DNA from: Cherax quadricarinatus
Taxonomy: Eukaryota > Arthropoda > Malacostraca > Decapoda > Parastacidae
Reading direction: 5' to 3'
Length of the DNA: 64,000 bases
Assembly: GCF_038502225.1 (NCBI RefSeq)
Contig: NC_091352.1
Span: forward strand, 23,981,611-24,045,610
The stretch's first letter is position 1, and each line of letters begins with the position of its first letter. Positions 48,266 to 60,668 of the stretch are shown one piece after another. The position numbers and the translations under genes were made by a program. The notes beneath the pieces are model-generated. The model did not search any database and was not told the origin of the DNA. It worked only from the letters and a program-made list of their open reading frames with translations.

Positions 48266-49995
48266 CTACAATGTAAGCACTTGATCTACACATCCCCTAC
48301 CCACTCTGAAACCTCCTTGTTCATCCACAATCCTACATTCTGTCTTACCTCTAATTCTTTCAATTATAACCCTACCGTACACTTTTCCTGGTATACTCAG
48401 TAAACTTATTCCTCTATAATTTTTACAATCTCTTTTGTCCCCTTTCCCTATATATAAAGGGACTATACATGCCCTCTGCCAATCCCTGGGTACCTTCCCC
48501 TCTTTCATACATTTATTAAACAAAAATACCGACCACTCTAACACTATATCCCCCCTGCTTTTAACATTTCTGTCATGATCCCGTCAGTTCCAGCTGCTTT
48601 ACCCCCTTTCATTCTACATAATGCCTTACGTACCTCCCCCACACTCACATCCTGCTCTTCTTCACTCATAAAAGATGGTATACCTCACTGGCCAGTGCAT
48701 GAAATTACCGCTTCTTTTTCTTCGTCGACATTTAAAAGTTCCTCAAAATATTCTCGCCATCTACCCAAAACCTCTATCTCCCCATCTACTAACTCCCCTT
48801 CTCTGTTTTTAACTGACAAATCCATTCGTTCCCTAGGCTTTCTTAACTTGTTTAACTCACTCCAAAATTTGTTCTTATTTTCATTAAAATTTCTTGACAG
48901 TGCCTCTCCCACTCTATCATCTGCTCTCCTTTTGCACTTTCTCACCACTCTCTTCACCTTTCTTTTACTCTCCACATACTCTACTCTTCTTATAACACTT
49001 CTGCTTTGTAAAAACCTCTCATAAGCTAACTTTTTCTCTTTTATCACACTCTTTACTTCATTCCACCAATCACTCCTCTTTCCTCCTGCACCCACCCTCC
49101 TATAACCACAAACTTCTGCCGCACATTCTAATACTGCATTTTTAAAACTTTTCCAACCCTCTTCAACTCCCACACTACTCATACTTGCACCAGTCCACCT
49201 TTCTGCCAATAGTTGCTTATATCTCACCCAAAACTTCCTCCTCCCTTAGTTTATACACTTTCACCTCCCTCTTGCTTGTTGTTGCCATTTTCCTCTTTTC
49301 CCATCTACCTCTTACTCTAACTGTAGCTACAACTAAATATTGGTCCGATATATCAGTTGCCCCTCTATAAACGTGTACATCCTAGAGCCTACCCATCAAC
49401 CTTCTATCCACCAAAACATAATCTAACAAACTACTTTTATTTCGTGCTATATCATACCTTGTACATTTATTTATCCTCTTCTTCATAAAATATGTAATAC
49501 TTATTACCAAACCTCTTTCTACACATAGCTCAATTAAAGGTTCCCCATTTTCATTTACCCCTGGCACCCCAAATTTACCTACTACTCCCTCCACAACATT
49601 TTTGCCCACTTTAGCATTGAAATCCCCAACCAACATTACTCTCACACTTGGTTCAAAACTCCCCACGCATTCACTCAACATTTCCCAAAATCTCTCTCTC
49701 TCTCTCCTCTACACTTCTCTCTTCTCCAGATGCATATACGCTTACTATAACCCATTTTTCATATCCAACCTTTATTTTACTCCACATAATCCTTGAATTA
49801 ATGCATTTATAGTCCCTCTTTTCCTGCCATAACTTATCCTTCAACATTATTGCTACTCCTTCTTTAGCTCTAACTCTATTTGAAACCCCTGACCTAATCA
49901 AAATTTATTCCTCTCCATTGAAACTCTCCCACCCCCTTCAGCTTTGTTTCACTTAAAACCAGGACATCCAGCTGTTTCTCATTCATAAAATCCAC
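48266..49995 (-). pseudogene. RTE-clade LINE, partial ORF (endonuclease and start of RT)
   Basis: Minus-strand fragments in order: endonuclease start (49995-49900: [18 protein letters not shown]), SNRVRAKEGVAIMLKDKLWQ, VMLVGDFNAKVGKNVVEG, LLDYVLVDRRLMGRL (to 49382). A spacer region follows (49227-48685: GGKRSDWWNEVKSVIKEKKL, LGRWREYFEELLNVDEEKEA), then the start of reverse transcriptase (48544-48266: WQRACIVPLYIGKGDKRDCK, NYRGISLLSIPGKVYGRVI). The palm with its catalytic residues is missing, cut at the junction with the gypsy fragment. Stops and frameshifts occur between the pieces. The upstream end runs into (AT)n. Confidence 0.9.
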
Positions 49996-50007
49996 AGTCA
50001 TCTCTTT

Positions 50008-50233
<226 letters not shown>

Positions 50234-51582
50234 TATGTAGATGATACAACTGTTTTACTTAATGAGATAAAAGATTTAAGTAAGGTGGGAAGGGTACTTG
50301 AGACTTTTGGGAATGCTACTGGGATGAAAGTTAATAAGCAGAAGTCACGGTTGCTGGAGGTAGGTGCTTGGGTAGGCGGGACCTTGGGGGAGGAGTTTGG
50401 CTGGATAATTGTAGAAAGGCACAAGATTTGTGGGATTTTGTATTTGGCAGATGCACAGGAGAGCAGGAGGGTTAATTCAGAAATGGTAATGGACAGAGCT
50501 TTGAGTAGGCTTAGGAGTTTCCGAGCCTGGGACGTAACCTTGCATCAGAGGGTTCTGGTGGTAAATACGCTGATTTATAGTAAGGTGTGGGGAGTGGCGG
50601 AAATTTATCCCTTACTAAGTCAGGATATTATGGAATTACAAAGGAGAGTATTAAGGTATGCATGGGGTTTTGGGAGGGCGTGGCTGGGCAAAGATGTGGT
50701 AATGACTGGGATTGATGGCATTGGGATCTAGGGTGAAGGCGCTGTATGTTAAGCAGAGGTATATTCGGGCAGGGGAAAAAGGGGTCTTCGAGTGGGGGAG
50801 GTGATGGGGGATGTCCGCAAATGGTGGAGTGGCAGGGACTTAGTGGAGTGTGAAGATATGTTGAGGTTTATGATAAAGGTTCGCAATGTTAAAAAACTCA
50901 AGGTAAAACGGTTGGTGGGTGTGGGTCGTCGTCAGGAATTACTGCAAGGGATGGCAGTGTATCTCACAAATGATTGGCGAGTGATATGGGTTGAATTTAG
51001 TAAAGTAAGAATACAGGCAAGAGTGAGGGAATTAGTATATAAATTTATTATGGGGACTGGCATCAAAAGAGGTGCTAAGACAAATGGGTTTTTTGAGAGA
51101 GGCGTCATGCGGTTTTTGTGGAGAAATTGAAACTACTTTCCATGTAGTATATTTTTGTTCTGCTTTGGAGGTGGTAAGACTGTGGTTGAAGAGGGTTTTC
51201 CCTTTATTGGGGGGGGGTCAGATATAACCCCTTAGGGCTTTAATGTTAGATATGAGAGGGGTGCCCAACGAGGTGGGGAGGGCTATCAGATACGTAATAG
51301 TTGATTACATGTATGTCTCTTGGGGGATGAGGGAGGTGGAGGGAAACATTAGGATAAAAGCGTTGGCGGCGTGTTTTTATAGGACAGCGTGTAGGAACAA
51401 GCAATTATATGGGGGACGATGGGTAACTTTTCCGGAGGGATATCGTGGACTTACTGTTGCACGTTTACTCCTCTTGGTGTCGGGGTTAGGAGGCAAGGGG
51501 TTGGTCTCTTCAGTGGTGTGTACTATTGTAGTTATTGGATGCCTGAATGGAGAAGGTTGACTGGTTTGCAAGGAGTTTGATG
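50234..51582 (+). pseudogene. Tx1/L1-like LINE copy B, ORF2 C-terminal half
   Basis: The plus strand starts at the reverse transcriptase active site (YVDDTTVLL, 50234-50260). It continues with thumb and C-terminal sequence ([40 protein letters not shown]) and a CxxC...HVVYFC motif near 51115-51150, ending EGYRGLTVARLL. Frames change near 50735, 50790, 51120 and 51240, so it is decayed. It is homologous along its length to copies A and D. The upstream part is lost at (AT)n. Its 3' UTR resumes at 57461, beyond copy A, and ends in poly(A) at 59532. Confidence 0.88.
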
Positions 51583-51592
51583 TTTTTTTTTT

Positions 51593-52784
51593 ATATTTTA
51601 TTTAAAACATGACATTACAAAATATAATATATAAAACTCATTTTAGGGTATAAATTAACACAATCCTACCTACAGCTAACATTACACACCACACTTACAA
51701 CTCCGTGTGGGTACACCCTCCCTTCCTGCTCCCTCATCCTATCACTTAACCCAAACACTTTTATATACACATCCCTTGAAATGGTACCGAATAATCGATT
51801 GCAGACCATGCAATTCATTGCACTGAACATATTATACAGACATATTACCCTCCCCCTAGTGGTTATCCAACCACCCCACTATTTACAACCTAACATGCTA
51901 ACAATGAATGTTGCCTAATCTAATGTCACACAGCAATGATCAAAAACTTTTTTTATGTAATTGTCCTGTTGGTTCAATTACATAACAATATGTATTACAC
52001 AACAATGATGATATAGAAAAGTCACAAAGACATACAAAATGACTACAAAGCCATATGTATAAACTTAGTCTCAAAAATCCATCACATGTAAGCTTCTACA
52101 CATTTAAACATGTAATTCCAATGTTAAAAACAATAACAGCTTCATCTATGACATTCAAGCTCTATACAGCTTATATGGACATAACAAATTGCTATTGACA
52201 ACAGTACAATACAACATAAAATATAACCATGACATAAGTAACACATAAAGACTGTGCCTAGCACGCACCTAACCACAAAAACCTATAACACCACTGTTGC
52301 CCAACTTTATTTACACTATCTGACGTGCATTAACCTCTTTACTCTCAAAACAAAACTGAAAATTGCAGATCACCGGTGGCGAACAATAATGCACAGACAT
52401 TAATACAAACATATCACATCATATGTCTGGACACCGTGCATGATCACAGCATCAACACTATGCAGTGCAAGGCACCTAGAAAACAAGTTGGAGCAAATAC
52501 ATGCAATTATTATAGCAAAACTCCAAATTACAATGTCATTACCGTAAATCAATATTACCACACGCAATATATATAATAGGTGTATAGTCCATGTCACACA
52601 AAAACCTGGCCAGCTCCACAGGTGCTAGCACCCGTGGTCCACATATTATTCACTCACGCATCACTCATCCAACACTCACGCAAACATTTATTGTCATCCA
52701 TTACCAGGGAGGCAACCCTGTTTTCACCCCTGACTTCCCTACCCCAGCAACACTTTCCAATCATACCCTCCCCTCCCTCGTATA
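51593..52784 (-). other. 3' UTR of LINE copy A
   Basis: AT-rich, non-coding sequence between the ORF2 stop and the poly(A) tail. Short open frames here have no counterpart in copies B or D. Confidence 0.75.
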
Positions 52785-55700
52785 TTACAAGTCTAATAAA
52801 ACCTGTAACGTGAGTTGCCTATATCCCTCTGAAAAATCCTTCACCCACCTCCTCCCATAAATTTCCTTATTTCTACATACCGTTTTATAGAACGTTACCG
52901 CTAACACCCTCCTCTTCACCTCAGTAACCTGTTTGCCCCGCAATCCCCACACTACATAGATATAATCTGCCATAATGTATCCCACAGCTCTGATTACACT
53001 TTCCTCCCAACCCCCCACGTCAAGACTTAATGCTCTCAATACAGAAATTCCTTTACCTCCTATCCTATTTATCACCCTATTTAACCACCCCTTGACACTC
53101 CTCATTCCATCACAAAAATATACTACATGAAAAGCCGACTCCTCCCCACCACATATCCCACACTCCCCCCCGTCAACGACTCGTCTATCCCGTAGAACCA
53201 CACCCGACGGTAAAATGCCGTGCAGGAAACGATACATTACATCCCGAACACGAGGTTGCAACCGCATCCTACGCAACCTATTCCTTATACTTCCCCATGC
53301 ATACATGGGGAAAATTCCCTCTACAGGCGCTACAACCCTCCCGGCTCACAACCTACCTATTTTAACCTTTGTTGGCTCTCGATCCCACGCCATAGCCCTC
53401 AAAACAGTTTCACAGTCATTCAACTCAACTCCTGTATATATCCGTTGCAATCTGATATGGATCCTGGCCAGACCCCCCCCACCCACACTTTCCCTCATCA
53501 CCTCCCTTTTAATGAAGACACATTTGACCCTCCGCTTTAAGTCCAACAATCCCAGGCCCCCCCCCCCTCACTTACAGGTAACATTACCACATCCCTTTTA
53601 ATCCAATCACAACTTGAACCCCACAAGAATTTAAAAACCTTCCTAAGTATGTTCGTTATTGCTGGCCCCGTTAATGGGAACACGGCTCCCACGTGCCATA
53701 CTTTGCTATACAGTAAGATATTAATAACAATGGCACGCTGCACAAGGGTCAAATGATATGGTCGCAATGCACCCAAGCGTCCCTGAATCCTTTCTACCAT
53801 TCTAATCGAGTTTTCCGTGCGTGCCACAGTTAGATCGTCTGCATAAATCAGACCGCAAATTTTTAACGAATTCACCTGCCTCCTCACAACTGCACTACCC
53901 CAATCAACCCTACCGGCCCAAGCCCCTAACCCCATAACCATGGATTTATCTGAATTTACCCTCATACCAGTTGCCCCTGCGAACATTTTTACTACCCCGT
54001 CTAATGTGTCCATTGACATCCCCTCCCTGATCAGAACAGTTGTATCATCCACATACCCAATTAAAACTGGCCAAACCCTCGCAACCTCACACCCTGGTCC
54101 CTCTACGTGACACATACGCTGCTCCACCAATCTATAAAAGGGGTCCTGTACGCACGCAAACAATAATTGTGACATAGGACACCCCTGCCTATTTCCCCTA
54201 CCCATTACAATCTTCTCACCCAATCGACCATTAATCTGTACCCTCGCCATTGCACCTCCATACAACGCCTCAACCCAACCCACTATTTCTTCCCCAAACC
54301 CCTGACCCCTGAGGATGGCTTTCAATGCTTTCCGATCCACTCTATCGTATGCCCCTTGCCAATCGAGCGCCACCAAACCTCCCTCCCTCCCCCCCCCCCC
54401 TTTTGCCTCCACGAAATCCCTAAGTAACCCATGCCCCTCCACCATGGACCTCCCTGGCAAACCAAACTGAGTTTTTGATACTACCCACCCCACCACACAC
54501 TTGACCCGATTTCCCAAAATCTTCGCAAACAATTTATAATCTGCGCATAACAACGAGATCGCCCGGTAATCCCGAAGCGTATGCTGCCCCTTACCCTTCG
54601 GTATCAATACAACGACAGCCGTTGCCTGCTTCTCACCCAGCTCACCTTTCTCCTTCATGCAATTTAATAACCTAACCAAAAAATGCCTCATTAATTCCCA
54701 ATGCTGCTGATAAAACTCTGCCGGGAGTCCATCAATTCCCGGTGCTTTGCCCTTTCGCATTCCACTTAAAGCCCTCCATATTTCTCCCTCAGTTATTTCC
54801 CCACCCAGTGCTTCCCTATCACTGTTACGCAACTGACATACCACACTCCCACACACCTGTTCTAAAACCCCATCCTCTACCCCTTCTCCTTGCCAGTACT
54901 TCTCATACCACTTGACAGCAAATGCCCCCATTCCTTCCGTAGCTTGTATGACCTGCCCCTCCCTGTACCCTCCTATCGACTCATGAACCTCCAACCATGG
55001 AATAGTCATTGCCTGTTGTCTTTGTTTCTGCCTATGCAATACGCACGATGAAGGTCTATCTCCCCATAACACCTCTTCCACCCCCGCCTGTACCCGCACC
55101 GCTTGGAACCTCTCATCCTGTACCTCACGCAGTCTCCCTTTAATTGCCATAATATCATCCATGGGATAATTGCCCGCCACCGCCTCCCTCGCATAGCAAC
55201 CCCGTAATCTATCCTCCAAATAGTTAGCAAGCCCATATTTTAAAGAATTGATACGTTTCCCTTCCTTTACGTAATATTGCTTAATCCGTTCTTTAGCCAC
55301 ACCATCCCACCACATCACCACATCCTCTACCACATTTATCTCTGCACTTAACCCCTCCCACAGCGTTGCAAATCCCTCTATCCCCTCCTCATCACCTAAC
55401 ACACTTGTATTTAATTTCCAATAACCCCTAGATATACCTGCTAGTGACTCCCACGCCACCTCTGCTACTACCGCCCGATGATCCGAATAAGCTACTTCTA
55501 TTGTACGGAAAAATGTCAACCCAACCCCTTGAGATATATACAGCCTATCCAACCTAGCAGCGTAACCCCGTCTTACAAAAGTGTGTTCTACCTCCCACGC
55601 CCCTCCTCCAACCGCATCCCGCAACTGAATATCCCTCAAAAGATCTCGCAAGGCCGCCAACACGTGCCCCGCCCCTTTTGGTTCCACGTCAGCCCTCCTA

Positions 55701-56121
55701 ATAACGCAGTTCCAGTCCCCACCAACGACGACCACTGTAGGTAACCCACGTAAGAAGAAAACTAGTTCTTCACATACAAAATCCCTTTTTACCCTCACAT
55801 CATTTTCTGCTGGTGCATACACACTTACAAAAGATACCCTCTGCCCCATCCACCACCCATCCACGCGCAATATTCTTCCCCCCCTCCCCCCTCACTTCTT
55901 AGCAACACAAACGGGCTCGCCTCCCTGATCAATATCCCCACACCACCTTTCAGACGTGCAGATGGCAGAGTCATAACCTGAAACCCCTCCACCTCGAGCA
56001 CTCTTCCCTCCTTGAAATTGTGTTCTTGCAGGAACACTACATCCACCCTATATTTATACAGAAACATTCGAAACCATTCCTTCTTCACACTATTACACAA
56101 TCCATTTACGTTCACAGTCAT
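52785..56121 (-). pseudogene. LINE copy A ORF2: endonuclease-reverse transcriptase, three lesions
   Basis: ATG at 56121 starts an APE-type endonuclease (MTVNVNGLCNSVKKEW, VVFLQEHNFKEG), which continues after a frame change at the C run 55878-55891 (VSVYAPAEND, VVVVGGDWNCV, YSDHRAVVAEV). Reverse transcriptase follows: GKAPGIDGLPAEFYQQHWEL, IPKGKGQHTLRDYRAISLLC, LVALDWQGAYDRVD (first catalytic Asp), GNRQGCPMSQLLFAC, then YVDD at about 54044-54055 (usually YADD or FADD in such elements). A second frame change lies at the C run 53557-53568 and a TGA at about 53346. The C-terminus carries CGICGGEESAFHVVYFC (C-x2-C-x7-H-x4-C) and ends QLTLQVLLDL. About 1110 codons in all. Both frameshifts are in homopolymers, so they may be sequencing errors. 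Confidence 0.9.
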
Positions 56122-56215
56122 ACACCTAAGGCCTCTTTATAGTTTCCAACCCTTCCTCCTCTCTTCATTCATCCCAGGGCCTCCTGCCCCAGAGCCAGCA
56201 CAAGGCTTCACACCA

Positions 56216-57379
56216 TCAACCCCCCCCCCTTTTTTTGCGATGCCTCTTATCATGACTACTTCGACAGTGCTCTTCCTTCCTCCCAGACCTCTGCGCCGGC
56301 GTTAGGACATCAACTGAGTCTGACGCCACCGCTCTCTTCCTCGTGATGCCCTCTACATCCATGTTATATTCTGAGGTACCCTCACGATGTACCTCAACCT
56401 CCACCACGCCTCGTTCCACAGCACACGGCGACAACTCACTCTTACTAGTTGGCCCGTCAACCCTGCTATGGTTTTTATTATTACATCCCTCTACAGGCAA
56501 CGCCGTGCCTCTCACCAGCTCAGGAACAACATCCTCTGCAGGTGGCGTCAATGTCTTTAACACTTCCTGAAGCTCTTCCTCTAGAGCCTGCACCTCCTCC
56601 TGCACTTGCACTTCTGTACTTTTTCCTTGTCTAGTAAAAGATCCTTTTACATCACAGCTTACCTCACACATGCCAGTCTCCTCTTTGGCATCCTCCACCT
56701 CTTCACTCCACAAGTGCCCAAGCCCTTGCTCTCGCTTGGGGCTCTCAACAGCTATCACGCTTGTAACTGGTGCTTCACCAGTTTGTGCTGGCGCCCTCCT
56801 CAGCTTCACGCACTCTGCCGCCATATGGTCGTACGCCCCACATATTCTGCACGTACGTCTCTGTCCGGCATACGATACCATAACTTGCGTCCTGAAGTCC
56901 TCCAACACGACGTAAGACGGTATGGGATGTCTCAGAGTCATCTTCAGGGAAAATGTACCCTCCGGACGGCCCATGTAAGCACCTGCCGTCCACTTGCCCT
57001 TTTGTGCCAGATGTACGGTTCCATATGCCTCGAAAACACTCCTGATGTCAGCCTCATCTGCCTCAAATGGAACATTACGTGTCTTAACCCACGTAAAGTG
57101 GCGAGATACGTCGATCAAACGCACCTTCACAGCTGGAGTAGCATCAAGACTCACGTCTTGGAATCTCGTCACCAAAGACTCGTACACGCACGTGGAATTC
57201 AGTTTGACGAAGATTCTGTAAGCCCCATTCAGGGCTACACCGTACACCTCATCGTCCTGGATTCCATAGGTCTCCCTAATGATTGTTGGGAGTAATACCT
57301 GCGCTGAAGAGTGGGAAATCGCCCCACGAAGCAGCTCAATACCAATGGTATTTACGCGCCTCCTCACACTCAGCGCCAT
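56216..57379 (-). CDS. LINE copy A ORF1: nucleic-acid-binding protein
   Basis: 387 codons from ATG at 57379 (MALSVRRRVNTIGIELLRG). An RRM-like region (about 95-165: TWVKTRNVPFEADEADIRSV, then FEAYGTVHLAQKGKW) precedes a CCHC knuckle at C177, C180, H185, C190 (TCRICGAYDHMAAECVKLR). The C-terminal third is acidic (glutamate-rich near 265-290) and then basic, ending RHRKKRGGG. This layout, RRM-like plus knuckle, is usual for ORF1 of Tx1 and I-type LINEs, which coat the element RNA. The frame also extends upstream without an ATG to 57427. ORF2 starts 92 nt after its stop. The frame is intact. Confidence 0.85.
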   Translation of the reverse strand: MALSVRRRVNTIGIELLRGAISHSSAQVLLPTIIRETYGIQDDEVYGVALNGAYRIFVKLNSTCVYESLVTRFQDVSLDATPAVKVRLIDVSRHFTWVKTRNVPFEADEADIRSVFEAYGTVHLAQKGKWTAGAYMGRPEGTFSLKMTLRHPIPSYVVLEDFRTQVMVSYAGQRRTCRICGAYDHMAAECVKLRRAPAQTGEAPVTSVIAVESPKREQGLGHLWSEEVEDAKEETGMCEVSCDVKGSFTRQGKSTEVQVQEEVQALEEELQEVLKTLTPPAEDVVPELVRGTALPVEGCNNKNHSRVDGPTSKSELSPCAVERGVVEVEVHREGTSEYNMDVEGITRKRAVASDSVDVLTPAQRSGRKEEHCRSSHDKRHRKKRGGG

Positions 57380-57460
57380 GTTGATACAAGGTAGCTCGCC
57401 TGAAAACAGCAGAGGGGTGCAGAGCACAACCGCACTCGACCGTGGTCAGGCAGCAAATAG

Positions 57461-58118
57461 GTTTGATGTATGTAATGTTTTTTGCAGGGAACCGTCGGAA
57501 GGTTGTGTGCCGGATATTGAGTGTATGGGTTTATTGTGGTGTACGTCAGGGCATAATCCTTTTGTCTGATGTGCATCTGTCTTTGGTCGGTGCCGGAATA
57601 TTCCTCGTTTTTCTAGAGGTTTGTTCTAGGTATCGGGGTATTAAGTGTAATGTTTTTGTGGAGGTGTGACATGAATGTACATGACTTTGTATAGATCTGC
57701 ACTTATGGCTGCTTATATTCATATGTATACGTGGAGGATATGTTTTATATATTTGCATCTGGTGATACCTATATCCTTGTCATACGTTTTTTTTTTAACG
57801 TATAATTAAAGGGGTACTTTATGAACTCTGTACGAGAATATATAAGTTATTTTTGGGGTTTATATGTGCCCTTCTATTTGTATGGTAGGTCATATTATAT
57901 ATTGAATGTTAACCGTCAACATTAACTTTGTGTGTTGATAAGCGGTTGTAATGTAGTGGTGATCACGGATATGGCCCTGTTGGGTCTGTTTTTTTATTTA
58001 TCTTTGTGTGTGTAGATGTGTTAGTGGGAACCAATGTCTTAGGTATAGTTCTATTAGTGGATGTAACATATATTTAGTTCATTTAGTGTCAAGTCAATTT
58101 GCGCATTATTTCATGTAT
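57461..58118 (+). other. 3' UTR of LINE copy B, first part
   Basis: Resumes copy B after the copy A insertion, starting with the second GTTTGATG. It is G/T-rich on plus, with no frame. It is interrupted by the solo LTR at 58119. Confidence 0.75.
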
Positions 58119-59201
58119 TGTGAGGGAAAAGTTCAATAGATAGGAGTAGCAATATAGTAACAATAGTTTCATTGCCGGCTACTTGTTAAGGTAGGGTAAG
58201 TCCAGCTCCCGCTATCCCCCCCCTTTTTCCCCCTCCCCGAAAGTGATAGTTTGCTTGCCGGCTACTTGTTAAGGTAAGGCAAGTCTAGCTCCCGCTATTC
58301 CCGCCTTTTTTTCCCCCACACCCCGAAAGTAATAGTTTGATTGCCGGCTGCTTGTTAAGGTAGGGTCAGTCTAGCTCCCACTATCCCTTCCCCTCCTTCT
58401 TCCCCCCCCCCAAAAGGTGACGTGTGGGGCTCCGGTCCAAACAGTAATCACTAGACTCACAGCTCCCAGCACTACTGTAAGTACATGCCTGCCTTGTATT
58501 CTAGTGGATTTATTGGTTGAAAGCTTCACTTTTGACCAATAATAAACTTAGTCCTTTCAGTCTTGCTCTAAGTTGACTGTTGTAATAATCACCACATCTT
58601 TTAGGTATTGTGCTTATCATTGAGAGTGATTTCTTAAGCAGTGGGTAACCTGTCTATCTTTCCAGCTTGGATGACAAAGAGGGTCACCTATCAGTCAACG
58701 AGTAGAACTGATGGAGATGGACTAACGTCCTGAGACTTCCTCATTTTGGATTTAATTACCTGTACACCTGTATGAAATTGCAGGACGTAACCCCTCATCA
58801 TTGCAGCGGTAAAGAACCTGCTTTCCTATCATCGGGATAGAATACTCAAGGCTATACTGTGAAGAACTAGCCAGTGGGTTGTAACCAACACCTGCGAACC
58901 CCCCCCCCGCCCCCCCCATCATCGGCAACGGCTACGATTTCAACAAGCAGTGTCACCAACACCAGACACCCAAGTTTTATATTAGCGTTGAATTCAGTTA
59001 TCATTTATATTTTTAATTTTTCATTTTCTTTAATGTAGGATTAATACTTCATATTTAAGTGTTTTATATTTTATATTTTCTATATAATAAAGTGTTTATG
59101 TTTGTCAGTTTTAATCTTTTTCTGTACATTAATTTTCCTGAGGAGGAGCCAGCCTTAGTAATACTGACTGAAGTTGTTACAGGACTGAGTAAGCCTTCAC
59201 A
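58119..59201 (+). mobile_element. Solo LTR, copy 2 (1083 bp)
   Basis: Runs TGTGAGGGAAAAGTTCAATA to GTAAGCCTTCACA, with target duplication TGTAT (58114-58118 and 59202-59206). It is the inverted homologue of 13162-14135. It carries three copies of the 80-90-bp subrepeat (TTGCCGGCTACTTGTTAAGG), where copy 1 has two, which accounts for most of the length difference. AATAAAG near 59086 suggests transcription on the plus strand. No internal genes are present. Confidence 0.92.
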
Positions 59202-59532
59202 TGTATAATCCAGTCTTTTCAGTACGCACGCATGTGCACATACACGTATGGGTGTGTATATGCATGTGTATATATATGCATATATATATGATTATAGGAC
59301 TTACTCCTACATGTTATATAATGACTCCGCCTGTTTGGGAGTCGGTTTGTTTTTTTCCATAAACTGGATGGGTTTATTCAGAAGTATTTTGTAATATCAA
59401 TGTGTTAAAATGTATTTAGTTTTTTGAGTGTGTACTGACATTGTCTGCCACGGTCTTTTGATCTGTTAATTGTCGGCTTGTGATTTTTCTTTTTATGTAT
59501 TATGTATATGTTTCTTTTAAATAAAAAAAAAA
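59202..59532 (+). other. 3' UTR of LINE copy B, second part, with poly(A)
   Basis: Continues copy B after the solo LTR and ends in TTTTAAATAAAAAAAAAA at 59532. The poly(A) confirms the plus-strand orientation of copy B and matches the tail type of copies A, C and D. Confidence 0.8.
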
Positions 59533-60344
59533 GTCATATCGTGGAACTGGCAGTTGTGAAGGTGACATGGATACCACTCACATTCTCACCCTCGTCATTT
59601 TCACCCAGCTACTGGTTGAACACTGTTGTCCATTCTGTCTCCAGGCTGTGTCTTTGCCTATTGATTTACCGTGTTGTACTCATATATTTACCGTGTCGTA
59701 CTCATATATTTACCGTGTCGTACTCATATATTTACCGTGTTGTACTCATATATTTACCGTGTTGTACTCATATATTTCCAACTGTATATAGTGTACATAC
59801 TTGTAAATACTTATAATCGCACTTGGTGAAGGAAAATATAATTCAGTCATTCAGTTCTGTTTGTTCTGCTCCCTGTTCCCCTTTACACCCAGGATAACAG
59901 GCCTTATTGCTCCTGGGCTGTAATATGGGTAGCCTGTCCGGGAGCTGGAGTTGGAGCTGGACTTAGAGCAGGAGTTGAGCCTAGAGTTAAAGCTGAAGCA
60001 GGAACATTGTATAGCTTGCTGTCTGGCATTGCATTAGCTTTGCCAAGGCTTTACAAAACTTTTCATGTCAGCTTTGCATTTTTCCGTCTTCATGGTCGGC
60101 TTTCCATTGTGTGATCGTTGACAGCTTGCTATTTTGGTGTGTCAATTGTGCTCGCTTTGCTATGGTTAATTTTGCTGTTGTGTGAATATTTTGCAGTTGG
60201 CTTTGTTATTGTGTATCAGCCTTGCTATTGTATGTGCGTATTCTGCATTCGACTTTGTTACGTGTCAGCCTTAGCGTGTGAGTATTCTGCAGTCATACTG
60301 TGCATAGCTGAGCATGTATTGCAAATAGCGTGTTACATTGGGGT
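59533..60344 (+). mobile_element. Gypsy (Gmr1-like family) LTR end and leader, divergent copy
   Basis: The LTR end GGGCTGTAATA (to 59925) is followed by TGGGTAGCCTGTCCGGGAGC and a leader homologous to 23496-23822, about 90 nt longer. Upstream, 59664-59780 holds about five copies of a 22-bp subrepeat (TTTACCGTGTTGTACTCATA) that is absent from the intact LTR, so this is a distinct subfamily. The left LTR boundary is not clear. Confidence 0.75.
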
Positions 60345-60668
60345 ATGCCGCCTAGACTAGTCAGACGTCTAGTGTCTGAATACACTCTAGTAAATTTCCC
60401 AAAGTTTTCTCTACAGCGGTGTTGGCAAATTGCTCATTCCATTGGCATTGATTACGAATGCACTCTCACAGCTGCGCAGCTTCGTACTCTTATAAGTGTC
60501 AAATTTCGAGAAGAGGAGATGGCACATCAAACTCCTCCCTCTACGGGAGCCAGGAATAAAACCCCGATGCTCTCGCAGGAGGAAAACGATACATCACCTG
60601 AACAAAACCGTCAGTCTTGTGCGACAGAGTTGTCTGAAGTTGAATCGGTTGCGTTAGCACTTGAGTTT
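60345..60668 (+). pseudogene. Gypsy gag N-terminus, truncated
   Basis: From ATG at 60345 (MPPRLVRRLVSEYTL), about 108 codons align with the start of the gag at 23495 (shared: LTAAQLR, EEEMAHQTPPSTGA, QEE.DT). It is cut after ALALE by the poly(T) of LINE copy C, which evidently inserted here. Open frame beyond 60668 is LINE 3' UTR read in reverse and is not gag. Confidence 0.88.

Larger units (their letters stand above)
51583..57460 (-). mobile_element. Tx1/L1-like LINE copy A, near full length (5878 bp)
   Basis: It is flanked by the 8-bp target duplication GTTTGATG (51575-51582 and 57461-57468). It has a poly(A) tail (T run 51583-51592 on plus), a 3' UTR of about 1.2 kb, ORF2 (56121-52785) and ORF1 (57379-56216). 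The leader upstream of ORF1 is only 81 nt, so the 5' end may be slightly truncated. It inserted into copy B, an older member of its own family, in opposite orientation. Confidence 0.92.
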
